Positions 39,797-48,804 are shown, numbered from the stretch's first letter. The stretch: DNA of 64,000 nucleotides from Opitutaceae bacterium (GCA_024233285.1 JACKPU010000005.1:124001-188000); one strand, 5' to 3'. The notes: generated by a model from the letters alone, not told the origin. A program made the numbers and translations.

Positions 39797-41335
39797 ATGC
39801 CACAGACGATTGCCGTCCTCGATTTCGGTTCTCAATACACGCAGGTCATTGCGCGGCGCATCCGCGAATGCGAAGTCTACTCGAAGATCTATCATTACAC
39901 CACTTCGGCCGAGGAGTTGAAGCGGGATGGCGTGATCGGCATCATCCTCTCCGGCGGCCCCAGCAGTGTCTTCGCCAAGAACGCACCGATTCCTGACGAG
40001 AAACTTTTCCAGCTCGGCGTGCCGGTGCTGGGCATCTGCTACGGCATTCAATTGATGGGCCGTCTGCTGGGCGGTGCCGTCGCCAAGAGCACCCATCGTG
40101 AATACGGCCACGGCACGCTCTCCATCACCAAGCCCGGTCGTTTGTTCGCCAAGCTTCCGCGCAAGCTGCGGGTGTGGAACTCGCACGGTGACAAGCTCAC
40201 TGAAATGCCGCCCGGCTTCTCCGCGATTGGCACCACGGATAACTCGCCCTATGCGGTCATTGAGGACCGCAAACGCGATTTCTACGGCATTCAATTTCAC
40301 CCCGAGGTGTTTCACACTGAGCGTGGGGTCGATGTCATTCGCAATTTTCTGCTCAATGTTTGCGGCGCCAAACAGGACTGGACCACGAAGGACTACATCA
40401 ACCATTCCGTGGCGGAAATCCGCAAAATCGTCGGCAAATCCCGGGTTATTCTCGGTTTGTCAGGCGGAGTCGATTCATCGGTGGCGGCCGCACTCATCCA
40501 CAAGGCCATCGGCAAGCAGCTCACCTGCGTCTTTGTCGACAACGGCCTGCTGCGCAAAGGTGAGCGTGAAGCCGTCGAAAAACTATACGGCGATCACTTC
40601 CACATTGATTTGCGCGTCGTTGATGCCTCGAAATTGTTCCTGCGCCGGCTCAAGGGCGTCGACGAACCCGAACAGAAGCGCAAGATCATCGGTCGCACCT
40701 TTGTTGCGGTCTTTGAGAAGTCGCTCAAATCGATCGGCCACGCCGATTTCCTCGCCCAAGGCACGCTTTATCCGGACGTGATCGAATCGGTGGCGATCGC
40801 CGGCAACCCGGCGGCGCTCATCAAGAGCCACCACAACGTCGGCGGTTTGCCCGAGCGCATGAAGCTCAAGCTGCTCGAGCCGCTGCGTGAGCTCTTCAAG
40901 GACGAGGTCCGGGCCGTTGGCGCGGCTCTGGGCCTGCCCAAGGAAGTCGTCTGGCGGCAGCCCTTCCCGGGCCCGGGTCTCGGCGTGCGCGTCCTCGGCG
41001 AAATCACCAAGGACAAACTCGAAGTCCTGCGCGAAGCCGACGCGATCCTCGTTGAAGAGATGAAGAAGACCGGCCTTTACTGGAAGGTCTGGCAGTCATT
41101 CTGCGTCTTTCTGCCGGTGAAGTCGGTCGGCGTCGTGGGCGACGAACGGAACTACTCCTGGGTGATTGCGGTCCGTGTGGTCGAAAGCATTGATGCCATG
41201 ACCGCCGACTGGGCCCGTTTGCCCTATGATTTGTTGCAACACATCTCCAACCGCATCACCAACGAAGTGCGGGAGGTCAGCCGTGTAGTGCTTGATATCA
41301 GCTCCAAACCACCCGCCACCATCGAGTGGGAATAA
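39797..41335 (+). CDS. guaA: GMP synthase (glutamine-hydrolysing)
   Basis: 512 residues. The N-terminal glutamine amidotransferase domain has ILSGGPSSV, the catalytic-Cys loop VLGICYGIQLMG and the His/Glu pair GIQFHPEVFH. The ATP-pyrophosphatase domain has VILGLSGGVDSSVAAALIHKA (P-loop-like SGGVDS). The C-terminal dimerisation domain ends TNEVREVSRVVLDISSKPPATIEWE. It converts XMP to GMP in purine synthesis. Normal length, no oddities. Confidence 0.98.
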   Translation: MPQTIAVLDFGSQYTQVIARRIRECEVYSKIYHYTTSAEELKRDGVIGIILSGGPSSVFAKNAPIPDEKLFQLGVPVLGICYGIQLMGRLLGGAVAKSTHREYGHGTLSITKPGRLFAKLPRKLRVWNSHGDKLTEMPPGFSAIGTTDNSPYAVIEDRKRDFYGIQFHPEVFHTERGVDVIRNFLLNVCGAKQDWTTKDYINHSVAEIRKIVGKSRVILGLSGGVDSSVAAALIHKAIGKQLTCVFVDNGLLRKGEREAVEKLYGDHFHIDLRVVDASKLFLRRLKGVDEPEQKRKIIGRTFVAVFEKSLKSIGHADFLAQGTLYPDVIESVAIAGNPAALIKSHHNVGGLPERMKLKLLEPLRELFKDEVRAVGAALGLPKEVVWRQPFPGPGLGVRVLGEITKDKLEVLREADAILVEEMKKTGLYWKVWQSFCVFLPVKSVGVVGDERNYSWVIAVRVVESIDAMTADWARLPYDLLQHISNRITNEVREVSRVVLDISSKPPATIEWE

Positions 41336-41353
41336 TCCCTATTGTAATCTGCC

Positions 41354-42109
41354 ATGAAAAACACCGTTCTGCGCTCTCTTCTCCTTTGTTTCGTATCCTT
41401 GGCTGCTGCGGCCGGTTTGAGCGCGGCGGAGCCCGCCATCATCGCCAAGGCCCGTGCCTATCTCGGCAGCGAGTCGGCACTCAATTCCGTGAACTCCCTC
41501 CACTTTTACGGCACCTTGGACTTGGGGGCGGATGCACAAAACACGCAGCCAATCAGGGTTGAGATCCTCTTTGAACGTCCCTTCCGCCAGCGCAGTGTCA
41601 TTACGTCAGAGCGTGGCATCGAGATCACCGTGCTGGACGGCTACGACGCCTGGCAGCGGGTCAATCCCGCCGGCGACAATACGCGGTGGAACCTCGCGGT
41701 GCTGCAAGCTCCGCAGATCAAAAATCTGCGGGCTAATGCTTGGGAAAACCTTTCGTTTTTCCGCGGTTTGGAGTCGGTCGGAGGCCGGATCGACGATTTG
41801 GGCTCGGTCACGGTCGATGGCCAAAGCTGCCGCAAGCTGGCCTTTGTGCATTCACCCGAAATCATCTTCTACCGCTATTTTAACGAACAGACCGGTCGCC
41901 TCGTTTTGACCGAGACTCTGCGTGGCGAGAGCATTCGCGAGAGTGGCACGATGGAGGTCGCCGGCATCAAGTTCCCCAAAGTCCTGACTACGGTTTCAAC
42001 CCGTCCCGATGGCAGCACCCAGACGGTCGCCATCAATTTCGACAAGGTTGAGGTTAATCAGCCGGCGCCGGCCGGTTCGTTCGAGGTGCCATTGTTGATT
42101 TCGAATTGA
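41354..42109 (+). CDS. Exported protein, possibly LolA/LolB-fold
   Basis: 251 residues with a clear signal peptide (MKNTVLRSLLLCFVSLAAAAG, likely cleavage before AEPA). The mature part is beta-rich: NSVNSLHFYGTLDLG, VEILFERPFRQRSVITS, ITVLDGYDAWQRVNPAGD, YRYFNEQTGRLVLTE, SGTMEVAGIKFPKVLTTVS and VAINFDKVEVNQPAP. The alternation of strands, with a final 'FDKVEVN-P-P--SFEVP' motif, resembles outer-membrane lipoprotein-carrier-like proteins annotated in Bacteroidetes and Verrucomicrobia. No catalytic residues stand out. It follows guaA by 18 bases and precedes hisD. Confidence 0.65.
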   Translation: MKNTVLRSLLLCFVSLAAAAGLSAAEPAIIAKARAYLGSESALNSVNSLHFYGTLDLGADAQNTQPIRVEILFERPFRQRSVITSERGIEITVLDGYDAWQRVNPAGDNTRWNLAVLQAPQIKNLRANAWENLSFFRGLESVGGRIDDLGSVTVDGQSCRKLAFVHSPEIIFYRYFNEQTGRLVLTETLRGESIRESGTMEVAGIKFPKVLTTVSTRPDGSTQTVAINFDKVEVNQPAPAGSFEVPLLISN

Positions 42110-42154
42110 TGGCGGGAGTTGCTTTGCGCTTTTTTTTAGCGCTAGGTTTGTGCT

Positions 42155-43453
42155 GTGCGTCTGCTCCATACCAGCACCAAAACCTTTGATCGTGACCTTG
42201 CCGAGTTCTGCCGCGGGGCCGAAGTCCCGCGTGAGATCACGGAGGCAGTCGCCTCGATTCTGGCCGATGTCCGGCAGCGGGGTGATGCGGCGGTCGCGCA
42301 TTACGCGGCGAAATTTGACGGGGCCAGGTTAAGCCCGCGGCGGTTTCGTGTGCCCGTGGCTGAATTGGCGGCCGCGGCCAAGCGTCTGCCTGCGGCAGAT
42401 CGCCAGGCGATCAGGGCGGCTCACGCCAATATCGTCGCTTTCAATCGCGAAGGCCTGGCCAAGGCGTGGCAGGGCAAGAATCCCCAGGGCGCCACAGTGG
42501 GCGAAAAGTTTGATCCGATTCGTCGCGTGGGCCTTTACGTGCCCGGCGGTCAGGTGCCGCTCGTCTCCACCGTGCTCATGACGGCCACGCTGGCGAAGAT
42601 CGCGGGGTGCCCGGAAATCGCCGTTTTCACGCCGTCGGACAAACGCGGCCGCATTGCCGATGGGCTGCTCGCGGCGCTCCATTTTCTCGGCATCAAGGAA
42701 GTTTACCGTATCGGCGGCGTTCAGGCCATTGGCGCCATGGCCTACGGCACCAAGACGATTCCGGCGGTGGACAAGGTATTCGGCCCGGGCAACGCCTACG
42801 TGTGCGAAGCAAAACGTCAGGTCTTCGGCACTGTCGGGGTTGATTCGCTGCCCGGCCCGAGTGAAGTCATGGTTATCGCCGACCAATCTGCGCGGGCGGA
42901 TTTTGTGGCCGCCGATTTGCTTGCCCAAGCTGAGCACGGCTCCGGGCGTGAGAAAATTTACCTCGTTGCGACGGCGGAAAAAATCGTTCGCGCCGTGATG
43001 GCGGAGGTGGAAAAGCAGCTCACAACGCTGACACGGTCGGAAAAGACACAACGCGTTTTGGACGCGGGATTCCTTGCGATTGTCGTCAAAAGTGCGACTG
43101 AGGCGGCTGCGATTGCCAACTACGTCGCCCCCGAGCATCTCGAGTTGCTGGTGAGGCAATCGTCGGTGGACGTGCTCATCAAGCGCATCACTACTGCCGG
43201 AGCGATCATGATCGGCAATCATACTCCGACCGCTCTCGGCGACTTTACCGCCGGTCCGAGTCATGTGCTGCCCACCGGTCGCACGGGCCGCTTCTTCAGC
43301 GGCTTGCGCGTGGCGGACTTCATGCGCCGCACGAGTTTTGTGCGCTACGATTCCACGACCGTCAAAGCCGGCAACCGGGTGGTCGCGGCATTTGCTGCGA
43401 TGGAACAGCTCGATGCGCACGGCCGTTCGGTTTCCATCCGCACCCAAGGCTGA
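42155..43453 (+). CDS. hisD: Histidinol dehydrogenase
   Basis: 432 residues from a GTG start. PIRRVGLYVPGGQVPLVSTVLM, GVQAIGAMAYGTKTIPAVDKVFGPGN (in pieces), DLLAQAEHGSGREK with the zinc-binding Gln/His, and GPSHVLPTGRTGRFFSGL identify it. It performs the last two oxidation steps of histidine synthesis. It starts a tight four-gene set, hisD-hisC-hisB-hisH; hisG, hisI, hisA, hisF and the phosphatase gene are not in this window. Confidence 0.97.
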   Translation: MRLLHTSTKTFDRDLAEFCRGAEVPREITEAVASILADVRQRGDAAVAHYAAKFDGARLSPRRFRVPVAELAAAAKRLPAADRQAIRAAHANIVAFNREGLAKAWQGKNPQGATVGEKFDPIRRVGLYVPGGQVPLVSTVLMTATLAKIAGCPEIAVFTPSDKRGRIADGLLAALHFLGIKEVYRIGGVQAIGAMAYGTKTIPAVDKVFGPGNAYVCEAKRQVFGTVGVDSLPGPSEVMVIADQSARADFVAADLLAQAEHGSGREKIYLVATAEKIVRAVMAEVEKQLTTLTRSEKTQRVLDAGFLAIVVKSATEAAAIANYVAPEHLELLVRQSSVDVLIKRITTAGAIMIGNHTPTALGDFTAGPSHVLPTGRTGRFFSGLRVADFMRRTSFVRYDSTTVKAGNRVVAAFAAMEQLDAHGRSVSIRTQG

Positions 43454-43455
43454 CC

Positions 43456-44559
43456 GTGAACTCCCCGGAAATTCAGTCATTGGCTTTGCCGCATGTGGCG
43501 AAGCTCCATGCCTACACTCCCGGTTTGCAGCCGACGGAGTCTGGCTGGACCAAACTCAACACCAATGAATGCCCTTATCCGCCGAGTCCGAAAGTGGCGG
43601 AGGCGATCCGACGTGAAGTAGGGGAGGCAGGCGCTTCGTTGCGGCTTTATCCCAATCCCAACAGCGGACCACTCCGCGCAGCGATTGCGTCGCACCATGG
43701 CCTGGCCCCGGAGAATGTCTGTGTCGGCAACGGCTCGGACGATATTCTCAATCTGCTCATGCGCTGCTTCTGCCGACCAGATCGCAGCGCCGGCTTCATG
43801 TTGCCGAGTTATTCGCTCTATCCCGTGCTCGTTGGAGTGCAGGACGGCGCGTCCGCCGTCATCCCGTTTGATCGGTCGATGCGTCTGCCGGTGGATGAAA
43901 TGGTTGCGTCGGGCTCTCGCGTATTCTTTCTGACCTCGCCGAATGCACCGACCGGCGTGGCTTTCACCAACGCTGAGATTGAAACAATCCTTTCGCGTTT
44001 GGCCGGTGTGCTGGTGGTGGACGAAGCTTACGCGCCCTTTGCCCGGGAAAGCGCGGTCAGCCTGCTGGCCAGCCATCCTCGCCTCGTCGTGGTGCGCACG
44101 TTTTCCAAGGCCTATGCGTTGGCGGGCATTCGCGTGGGTTATGCCCTCGCCCATCCGGATGTCATCGGCTTGCTCGATCGTGTGCGTGACAGCTACAACG
44201 TCAGCCGCCTGTCCCAGGTGGCGGCGCTGGCGGCGCTTGGTGACACGACTTATTATCATGATGTGGTAAGCCGCGTCTGCGCTACGCGGGATCGTTACCT
44301 CAAAATCTTCGCCGAGGCCGGTTGGTTTACCTACCCCTCGCAGGCCAATTTCATTTTTACCGAGCCTCGCAATGCGAAAGGAGAGGCCGGCCCCGAGGTC
44401 GCCAAATCGGCTTATGATTTCCTCTGCGGCCGGAAAGTTTTGGTGCGTCACTTCCCGAGCCATGCCTTGACCGCGCCGTTTCTGCGTATCAGCGTCGGCA
44501 CGGATGACGAGATGCTCGTCCTCTGGCATACTCTCCAATCATGGCAAAAGAACGCGTAG
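43456..44559 (+). CDS. hisC: Histidinol-phosphate aminotransferase
   Basis: 367 residues from a GTG start, two bases after hisD. It is a PLP enzyme of fold type I: KLNTNECPYPPSPKV, GNGSDDILNLLMRCF, FLTSPNAPTGVAF, VVDEAYAPFA with the PLP-binding Asp/Tyr, and TFSKAYALAGIRVGYALA with the Schiff-base lysine. It converts imidazole acetol phosphate to histidinol phosphate. Its 3' end overlaps hisB by 19 bases. Confidence 0.97.
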   Translation: MNSPEIQSLALPHVAKLHAYTPGLQPTESGWTKLNTNECPYPPSPKVAEAIRREVGEAGASLRLYPNPNSGPLRAAIASHHGLAPENVCVGNGSDDILNLLMRCFCRPDRSAGFMLPSYSLYPVLVGVQDGASAVIPFDRSMRLPVDEMVASGSRVFFLTSPNAPTGVAFTNAEIETILSRLAGVLVVDEAYAPFARESAVSLLASHPRLVVVRTFSKAYALAGIRVGYALAHPDVIGLLDRVRDSYNVSRLSQVAALAALGDTTYYHDVVSRVCATRDRYLKIFAEAGWFTYPSQANFIFTEPRNAKGEAGPEVAKSAYDFLCGRKVLVRHFPSHALTAPFLRISVGTDDEMLVLWHTLQSWQKNA

Positions 44560-45137
44560 CGTCCCTCAGCCGCAAGACGGCTGAAACCGACATCACCCTC
44601 AAACTGGCGGTGGACGGCACGGGTGTTTCTAAAATCGACACCGGCGTGCCGTTCTTCGACCACATGCTCACGCTTTTTGCCAAGCACGGTTTGTTTGACT
44701 TGGAGGTAAAATGCGTCGGCGACGTGGCGGTGGATTATCACCACACGGTTGAGGATGTCGGTTTGGTGCTGGGCAACGCGTTCAAGCAGGCGCTCGGCGA
44801 CAAGCTGGGCATCCGCCGTTATGGTTTCTTTTTCCTGCCGATGGACGAGTCACTCGCGCGCGTGGTCGTGGACCTCAGCGGTCGCGCCTGTCTGATTTAC
44901 GACGCCGTGCCGCCGACGATGTTTGTGCGCGATTTCAATCTCGTCCTGGTCAAGGAATTCGCCCGGGCGTTCAGCAACGCGCTGGCTTGCAACCTGCACG
45001 TGAAGCTCGAATACGGCGAAGAACCGCATCACGTCGCGGAGGCAATTTTCAAAGGCCTGGCCCGTGCGCTCGATGAGGCGACCCGCATCGACGAACGCGC
45101 GGCCGGTTCACTGCCGAGCACCAAGGGCTCGCTTTGA
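44541..45137 (+). CDS. hisB: Imidazoleglycerol-phosphate dehydratase
   Basis: 198 residues, the monofunctional form without the N-terminal phosphatase domain of E. coli HisB. The metal-binding His/Glu motifs are present: GVPFFDHMLTLFAKHG, DYHHTVEDVGLVLG, DLSGRACLIYD and EYGEEPHHVAEAIFKGLARAL. It starts within the last 19 bases of hisC, which points to translational coupling, and hisH follows three bases after its stop. Confidence 0.97.
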   Translation: MAKERVASLSRKTAETDITLKLAVDGTGVSKIDTGVPFFDHMLTLFAKHGLFDLEVKCVGDVAVDYHHTVEDVGLVLGNAFKQALGDKLGIRRYGFFFLPMDESLARVVVDLSGRACLIYDAVPPTMFVRDFNLVLVKEFARAFSNALACNLHVKLEYGEEPHHVAEAIFKGLARALDEATRIDERAAGSLPSTKGSL

Positions 45138-45140
45138 TTC

Positions 45141-45776
45141 ATGAGCGAGTCTTCGAAGATCGCCGTAATCGATTACGGTATGGGCAACCTGCGCAGTGTC
45201 GCCAAGGCCGTCGAAACCGCCGGCGGTGACGTGCGGATAGTCACGCACTCGGAAGAAATCGCCGGTGCGGACGGACTCGTGCTGCCGGGAGTGGGGGCGC
45301 TGGCTGACTGCGTTTCTGCTTTGCGCGCCAGCGGAATGGATCGGGCGGTGCGTGATTGGATTGCCGCGGACCGACCTTTTCTCGGGGTCTGCCTTGGTTT
45401 GCAGGCCTTGTTTGAGTTTTCCGAAGAAGCCGACACCGAGGGCTTGGGTATTTTCCCCGGCAAGGTCGTGCGCTTCCGTTTGCCGTCGGAATTCAAGGTC
45501 CCGCACATGGGCTGGAACACCGTGCGCTTCACCCAGCCTGACTCACCCTTGATCGCGGGACTCGCGACCGAAGGTGAGGCATTTTACTTCGTGCACAGTT
45601 ATCACTGCGTCCCGGCAGATCGGGCCCTCACGCTCGCGGAGTGCGACTACGGGATCAAATTCACGGCGGCCATCGCCCGCGGACGGTGCTTCGCGACGCA
45701 GTTTCATCCGGAAAAGAGCCAAGCCAAGGGGATCGCCCTTTACCGCAATTTCGTGACGCTCGCAGCCCGCGGCTGA
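45141..45776 (+). CDS. hisH: Imidazole glycerol phosphate synthase, glutaminase subunit
   Basis: 211 residues. Class I glutamine amidotransferase with IDYGMGNLRSVAKAVE, LPGVGALADCV, the nucleophile loop FLGVCLGLQALF, YFVHSYHCVP and the His/Glu pair TQFHPEKSQ. It supplies ammonia to HisF, which is not in this window. Last gene of the his set; 120 bases follow before gltA. Confidence 0.97.
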   Translation: MSESSKIAVIDYGMGNLRSVAKAVETAGGDVRIVTHSEEIAGADGLVLPGVGALADCVSALRASGMDRAVRDWIAADRPFLGVCLGLQALFEFSEEADTEGLGIFPGKVVRFRLPSEFKVPHMGWNTVRFTQPDSPLIAGLATEGEAFYFVHSYHCVPADRALTLAECDYGIKFTAAIARGRCFATQFHPEKSQAKGIALYRNFVTLAARG

Positions 45777-45809
45777 GGCCCGGCCGTTCACTTTTCCTAA
45801 CCAGTGTCG

Positions 45810-45831
45810 GGCGCAGGACTAATTATGCGCC
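45810..45831. promoter_or_regulatory. Perfect dyad upstream of gltA (candidate operator)
   Basis: GGCGCA (45810-45815), ten bases rich in A/T, TGCGCC (45826-45831). The symmetry and 16-base centre-to-centre distance fit a dimeric helix-turn-helix regulator, and the AT-rich core (TAATTA) could also be part of a -10 region. It lies 65 bases before the gltA start. Confidence 0.4.
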
Positions 45832-45869
45832 AAAGTGGCATTTATTGAGCTTCTTTGCTTTGCATGAGC

Positions 45870-45881
45870 GCCCGAAAGGGC
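45870..45881 (+). promoter_or_regulatory. Small GNRA-tetraloop hairpin near the gltA start
   Basis: GCCC-GAAA-GGGC, four G-C pairs closed by a GAAA tetraloop, 15 bases before the ATG. It would be in the 5' untranslated region and might influence ribosome access. Confidence 0.3.
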
Positions 45882-45896
45882 TTGGTTTAACTACCT

Positions 45897-47192
45897 ATGG
45901 CAAAGACGGCATCCCTCCAAATCGACGACAAAGCCTACAACCTGCCCGTGATTCAGGGCACAGAGGGTGAAATGGCGGTCGATACCCGTCGTCTGCGTGC
46001 GGAGTCCGGTTACATTTGTTTTGACCAAGGTTACGGCAACACCGGGTCCTGCGATAGCCAGATCACCTACCTTGATGGCGACAACGGCATCCTGCGCCAC
46101 CGCGGCTATCCCATCGAGCAACTTGCCGAGCACAGCGATTTTGTCGAGACCGCCTACCTGGTCATCTACGGCGAATTGCCCACGGAGAAACAACGCCGTG
46201 ATTTCGGCACCCTGTTGCGCAAGAATGCCGCGATTGAAACCCAGATGCAGCGCATCTTTGAAGGCTTCCCGGACGACGCTCCGCCGATGGCGATGCTCTC
46301 GTCGATCGTCGCTTCTTTGGCGGCGCATTATCCGGAGCTCGCGACCAACAGTTTTGAAAAGGATCTGCAGAACTTCGATCTCGCGGCCGCCATGGCCATC
46401 TCGAAGCTCCGCACGATCGGGGCGATGATTTATCGCTACCAAAACGGCATGCCGTATGTGCACCCGAAGGATATTCCGTTCTGCGAAAACTTCCTGCACA
46501 TGATGTTTTCGGAGCCTTACAAGGACTACGTGGCCGAACCCGAAGTCGCCAAGGCGCTCAACCTTCTTCTGCTCCTCCATGCCGATCACGAACAGAACTG
46601 CAGCACCTCGACCGTGCGCATGGTCGGTTCGAGCGCCGCGAATCTTTTCACGTCGCTTTCCGCCGGCATTTCCGCGCTTTCCGGTCCGCTCCATGGCGGT
46701 GCCAACACCGCGGTTATGAATATGCTGCAGATGATTCATGACGAAGGCGACGACGGCACCCGTTTCATTGAAGCCGCCAAATCCGGCAACAAAAGCACGC
46801 GCCTCATGGGCTTCGGCCACGCGGTTTATCGCAATTTCGATCCGCGCGCCAAGATCATTGGCGAGGCTTGCGAAAAGGTTCTCGCCAAGCTCGGCATCGA
46901 AGATCCGCTGCTTGCGATCGCCCGCAATCTCGAGCAAGCCGCGCTTAAAGACGACTACTTCCTCTCGCGCAAGCTCTACCCGAACGTCGATTTCTACTCC
47001 GGCATCATCATGCGTGCCCTTGGGATTCCTGTGAACATGTTCACGGTCATCTTCGCCATCGGTCGTGCGCCGGGTTGGATCGCCAACTGGCGTGAAGTCG
47101 CCTCCCAGCCCAAGGGGCGCATCTACCGTCCGCGGCAGATCTACACCGGCCCCGTCACGCGCGACTACGTGCCGATGGATAAGCGCGGTTGA
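45897..47192 (+). CDS. gltA: Citrate synthase (type II, hexameric family)
   Basis: 431 residues. Signatures: SYICFDQGYGNTGSC-like GYICFDQGYGNTGSCDSQI, LLLLHADHEQNCSTSTVR with the catalytic His, SGPLHGGANTAVMNML with the second His, GFGHAVYRNFDPRAKII and FYSGIIMRALGIPVNMFTVIFA with the catalytic Asp region following. It makes citrate from oxaloacetate and acetyl-CoA. Length and the N-terminal beta domain match the Gram-negative type. It is followed by a strong terminator. Confidence 0.97.
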   Translation: MAKTASLQIDDKAYNLPVIQGTEGEMAVDTRRLRAESGYICFDQGYGNTGSCDSQITYLDGDNGILRHRGYPIEQLAEHSDFVETAYLVIYGELPTEKQRRDFGTLLRKNAAIETQMQRIFEGFPDDAPPMAMLSSIVASLAAHYPELATNSFEKDLQNFDLAAAMAISKLRTIGAMIYRYQNGMPYVHPKDIPFCENFLHMMFSEPYKDYVAEPEVAKALNLLLLLHADHEQNCSTSTVRMVGSSAANLFTSLSAGISALSGPLHGGANTAVMNMLQMIHDEGDDGTRFIEAAKSGNKSTRLMGFGHAVYRNFDPRAKIIGEACEKVLAKLGIEDPLLAIARNLEQAALKDDYFLSRKLYPNVDFYSGIIMRALGIPVNMFTVIFAIGRAPGWIANWREVASQPKGRIYRPRQIYTGPVTRDYVPMDKRG

Positions 47193-47219
47193 CGCGACCG
47201 GAGCACTAAACGTTTGCCG

Positions 47220-47245
47220 GGCGGGATCGCTGATCCCGCCTTTTT
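47220..47245 (+). terminator. Terminator after gltA
   Basis: GGCGGGATC (47220-47228) pairs with GATCCCGCC (47232-47240) around GCT, followed by TTTTT. The T-run overlaps the stop codon of the convergent membrane protein gene (47244), so the two convergent genes share this short region. Confidence 0.92.
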
Positions 47246-47966
47246 ATTGCCCGGTTGATTTGCCCTTGGCCGGCTGCTGTTGCAGCAGTTCGTCCAGGGT
47301 CAGGCCGGTGGCGCTTTGCAGCCCCTTGAGAAAACGCCAAAGCGCGAACATCATCATCGCCATGCTTGGCACCACGATCACCGGCCAGTTCCACAAATGC
47401 ATTTTGCCAAGCTCGGCGTTGAACGCCTCGGTGCCCGTGGGGCTCTTCAACAGGTAGCGAGCCAGCCCGTAATTCAGCACGGCGCTGACGAAAAACGACA
47501 AGGCCAGCAGTTTGCTGGAACTGCGCATCAGGTTGGCAAAGTCGGCGCGCGTGCCGCGTTCGTCCAGCCGGGCTTCGATGCGCGGCACGTCCATGATCTG
47601 CGGGTTGTAGAGAATCTCCTGCACCAACGGCAGTTTGGCGCGCATCGAAAACAGCACGGCCAGGCCGATGATCGATGGGATCGCCGCTTCTTTCACCGCA
47701 AACCAGAAACCATCCAAATGCATCAACCCCAAGCCGCCGGAAATCAACACGCTCGCGAAACCAATGGCGGAGATGAAATTCACCCGCCGCCGGCGAATAA
47801 AGTCCTGCACTCCGTAGCTCACGGGAAACAGAAGCGCCACGATGAGGCCGAGGTTGGGACCGAGAGCGTTTTCGCCGCTGAACTTGGTCAGAATCAACGT
47901 GGGCAGGGCGACGTTGCAAATCAGGTTGACGAGCAGGTTTTCGCGTTTGGGCGATGGGGCAGACAT
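47244..47966 (-). CDS. VC0807-like multi-pass membrane protein
   Basis: 240 residues from the ATG at 47964-47966; the frame is open to a TTG at 48005, which I consider less likely. About five or six hydrophobic segments are seen: LLVNLICNVALPTLILTKF, LGLIVALLFPVSYGVQDFI, FISAIGFASVLISGGLGLM, AAIPSIIGLAVLFSM, LLALSFFVSAVLNYGLARYLL and WPVIVVPSMAMMMFALWRFL. The pattern resembles the VC0807 family of uncharacterised membrane proteins. Function unknown. It converges on gltA and diverges from pdxJ. Confidence 0.7.
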   Translation of the reverse strand: MSAPSPKRENLLVNLICNVALPTLILTKFSGENALGPNLGLIVALLFPVSYGVQDFIRRRRVNFISAIGFASVLISGGLGLMHLDGFWFAVKEAAIPSIIGLAVLFSMRAKLPLVQEILYNPQIMDVPRIEARLDERGTRADFANLMRSSSKLLALSFFVSAVLNYGLARYLLKSPTGTEAFNAELGKMHLWNWPVIVVPSMAMMMFALWRFLKGLQSATGLTLDELLQQQPAKGKSTGQ

Positions 47967-47984
47967 GGCTGGCTCAAGAAACTC

Positions 47985-48042
47985 AGGGATGGCAGAAACA
48001 GACAAGCCCCGGTTTTTCCTGATTCCCTGCCATCCACATTTT
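47985..48042. repeat. REP-like palindromic element, copy A
   Basis: Perfect inverted arms GGATGGCAG (47987-47995) and CTGCCATCC (48027-48035) with a 31-base spacer that contains TTTTTCCTGATTCCC. Read on the minus strand it shares AAAATGTGG, CAGGGAATCAGGAA and GGGG-TTGTCTGTTTCT-type blocks with the element at 55604-55686. It occupies the divergent gap between the membrane protein gene and pdxJ. Confidence 0.55.
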
Positions 48043-48060
48043 GGTTTGTATCGTCACCCC

Positions 48061-48804
48061 ATGATTCTTCTTGGTCTAAACATCGATCACTGTGCCACGG
48101 TCCGGCAGGCACGTTATCGTGCGGCTGGCGCGGCGGTCGGCGGAGTGATTGAACCCGATCCGGTGGCCTTGGCGCTTGAAGCCGAGCGCGCCGGAGCCGA
48201 CGGCATCACCGCGCACCTGCGCGAGGATCGCCGCCACGTGCAGGATCGCGACATCCATCGCCTGCGCGAATCCATTGCCACGCGTTTGAATCTGGAAATG
48301 GCCTGCACGCCGGAAATGACCGAGCTGGCCTTGGCGATCAAACCGGACTCTGTCTGTCTGGTGCCGGAGAGTCGCGAGGAAATCACCACGGAAGGCGGGC
48401 TCGATGTCGTGCGCAATCGCGACCGCGTTCAGGCCTGTGTCGATGCGATGAATGCCGCGGGGATCAAAACCAGTTTGTTCATCGATCCCGACGAGCCGCA
48501 GATCGAACTTTCGGCCAAACTCGGCGCGCCGTGGATCGAATTGCACACCGGAGCTTACGCGAATGCGTATCACGGTTCGCAGCGTGCGGCGGAATTGCAA
48601 CGCCTGCGGGTGGGGTGTGTGCAGGGACACCAGCTTGGCCTGGTGGTGAATGCCGGACATGGCATCAACTACGTCAATATTGCCGAAGTGCGCAGCCTGC
48701 CGCACCTGCACGAACTCAATATCGGCCACAGCATCATCAGTCGCGCGCTGTTCACTGGCATCGCCGAGGCCGTCCGTGAAATGAAGCGGCGGATGAACGC
48801 ATGA
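48061..48804 (+). CDS. pdxJ: Pyridoxine 5'-phosphate synthase
   Basis: 247 residues from the ATG at 48061, where the family start MILLGLNIDHCATVRQARY lies. It condenses 1-deoxyxylulose 5-phosphate with aminoacetone 3-phosphate, the ring-closing step of vitamin B6 synthesis. GADGITAHLREDRRHVQD carries the catalytic His/Arg, and VNAGHGINYVNI and ELNIGHSIISRALF bind phosphate. PdxJ marks the DXP-dependent B6 route. It overlaps acpS by four bases. Confidence 0.97.
   Translation: MILLGLNIDHCATVRQARYRAAGAAVGGVIEPDPVALALEAERAGADGITAHLREDRRHVQDRDIHRLRESIATRLNLEMACTPEMTELALAIKPDSVCLVPESREEITTEGGLDVVRNRDRVQACVDAMNAAGIKTSLFIDPDEPQIELSAKLGAPWIELHTGAYANAYHGSQRAAELQRLRVGCVQGHQLGLVVNAGHGINYVNIAEVRSLPHLHELNIGHSIISRALFTGIAEAVREMKRRMNA

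Noticed and set aside
45835..45856. A sigma-54-like TGGCAT...TTTGC sequence upstream of gltA.
   Set aside because: The spacing between GG and GC is off by one and the TTGC element does not line up.
47967..48005. TTG start adding 13 residues to the VC0807-like protein.
   Set aside because: The extension runs into the REP-like element and lacks a ribosome-binding site; the ATG at 47966 is preferred.
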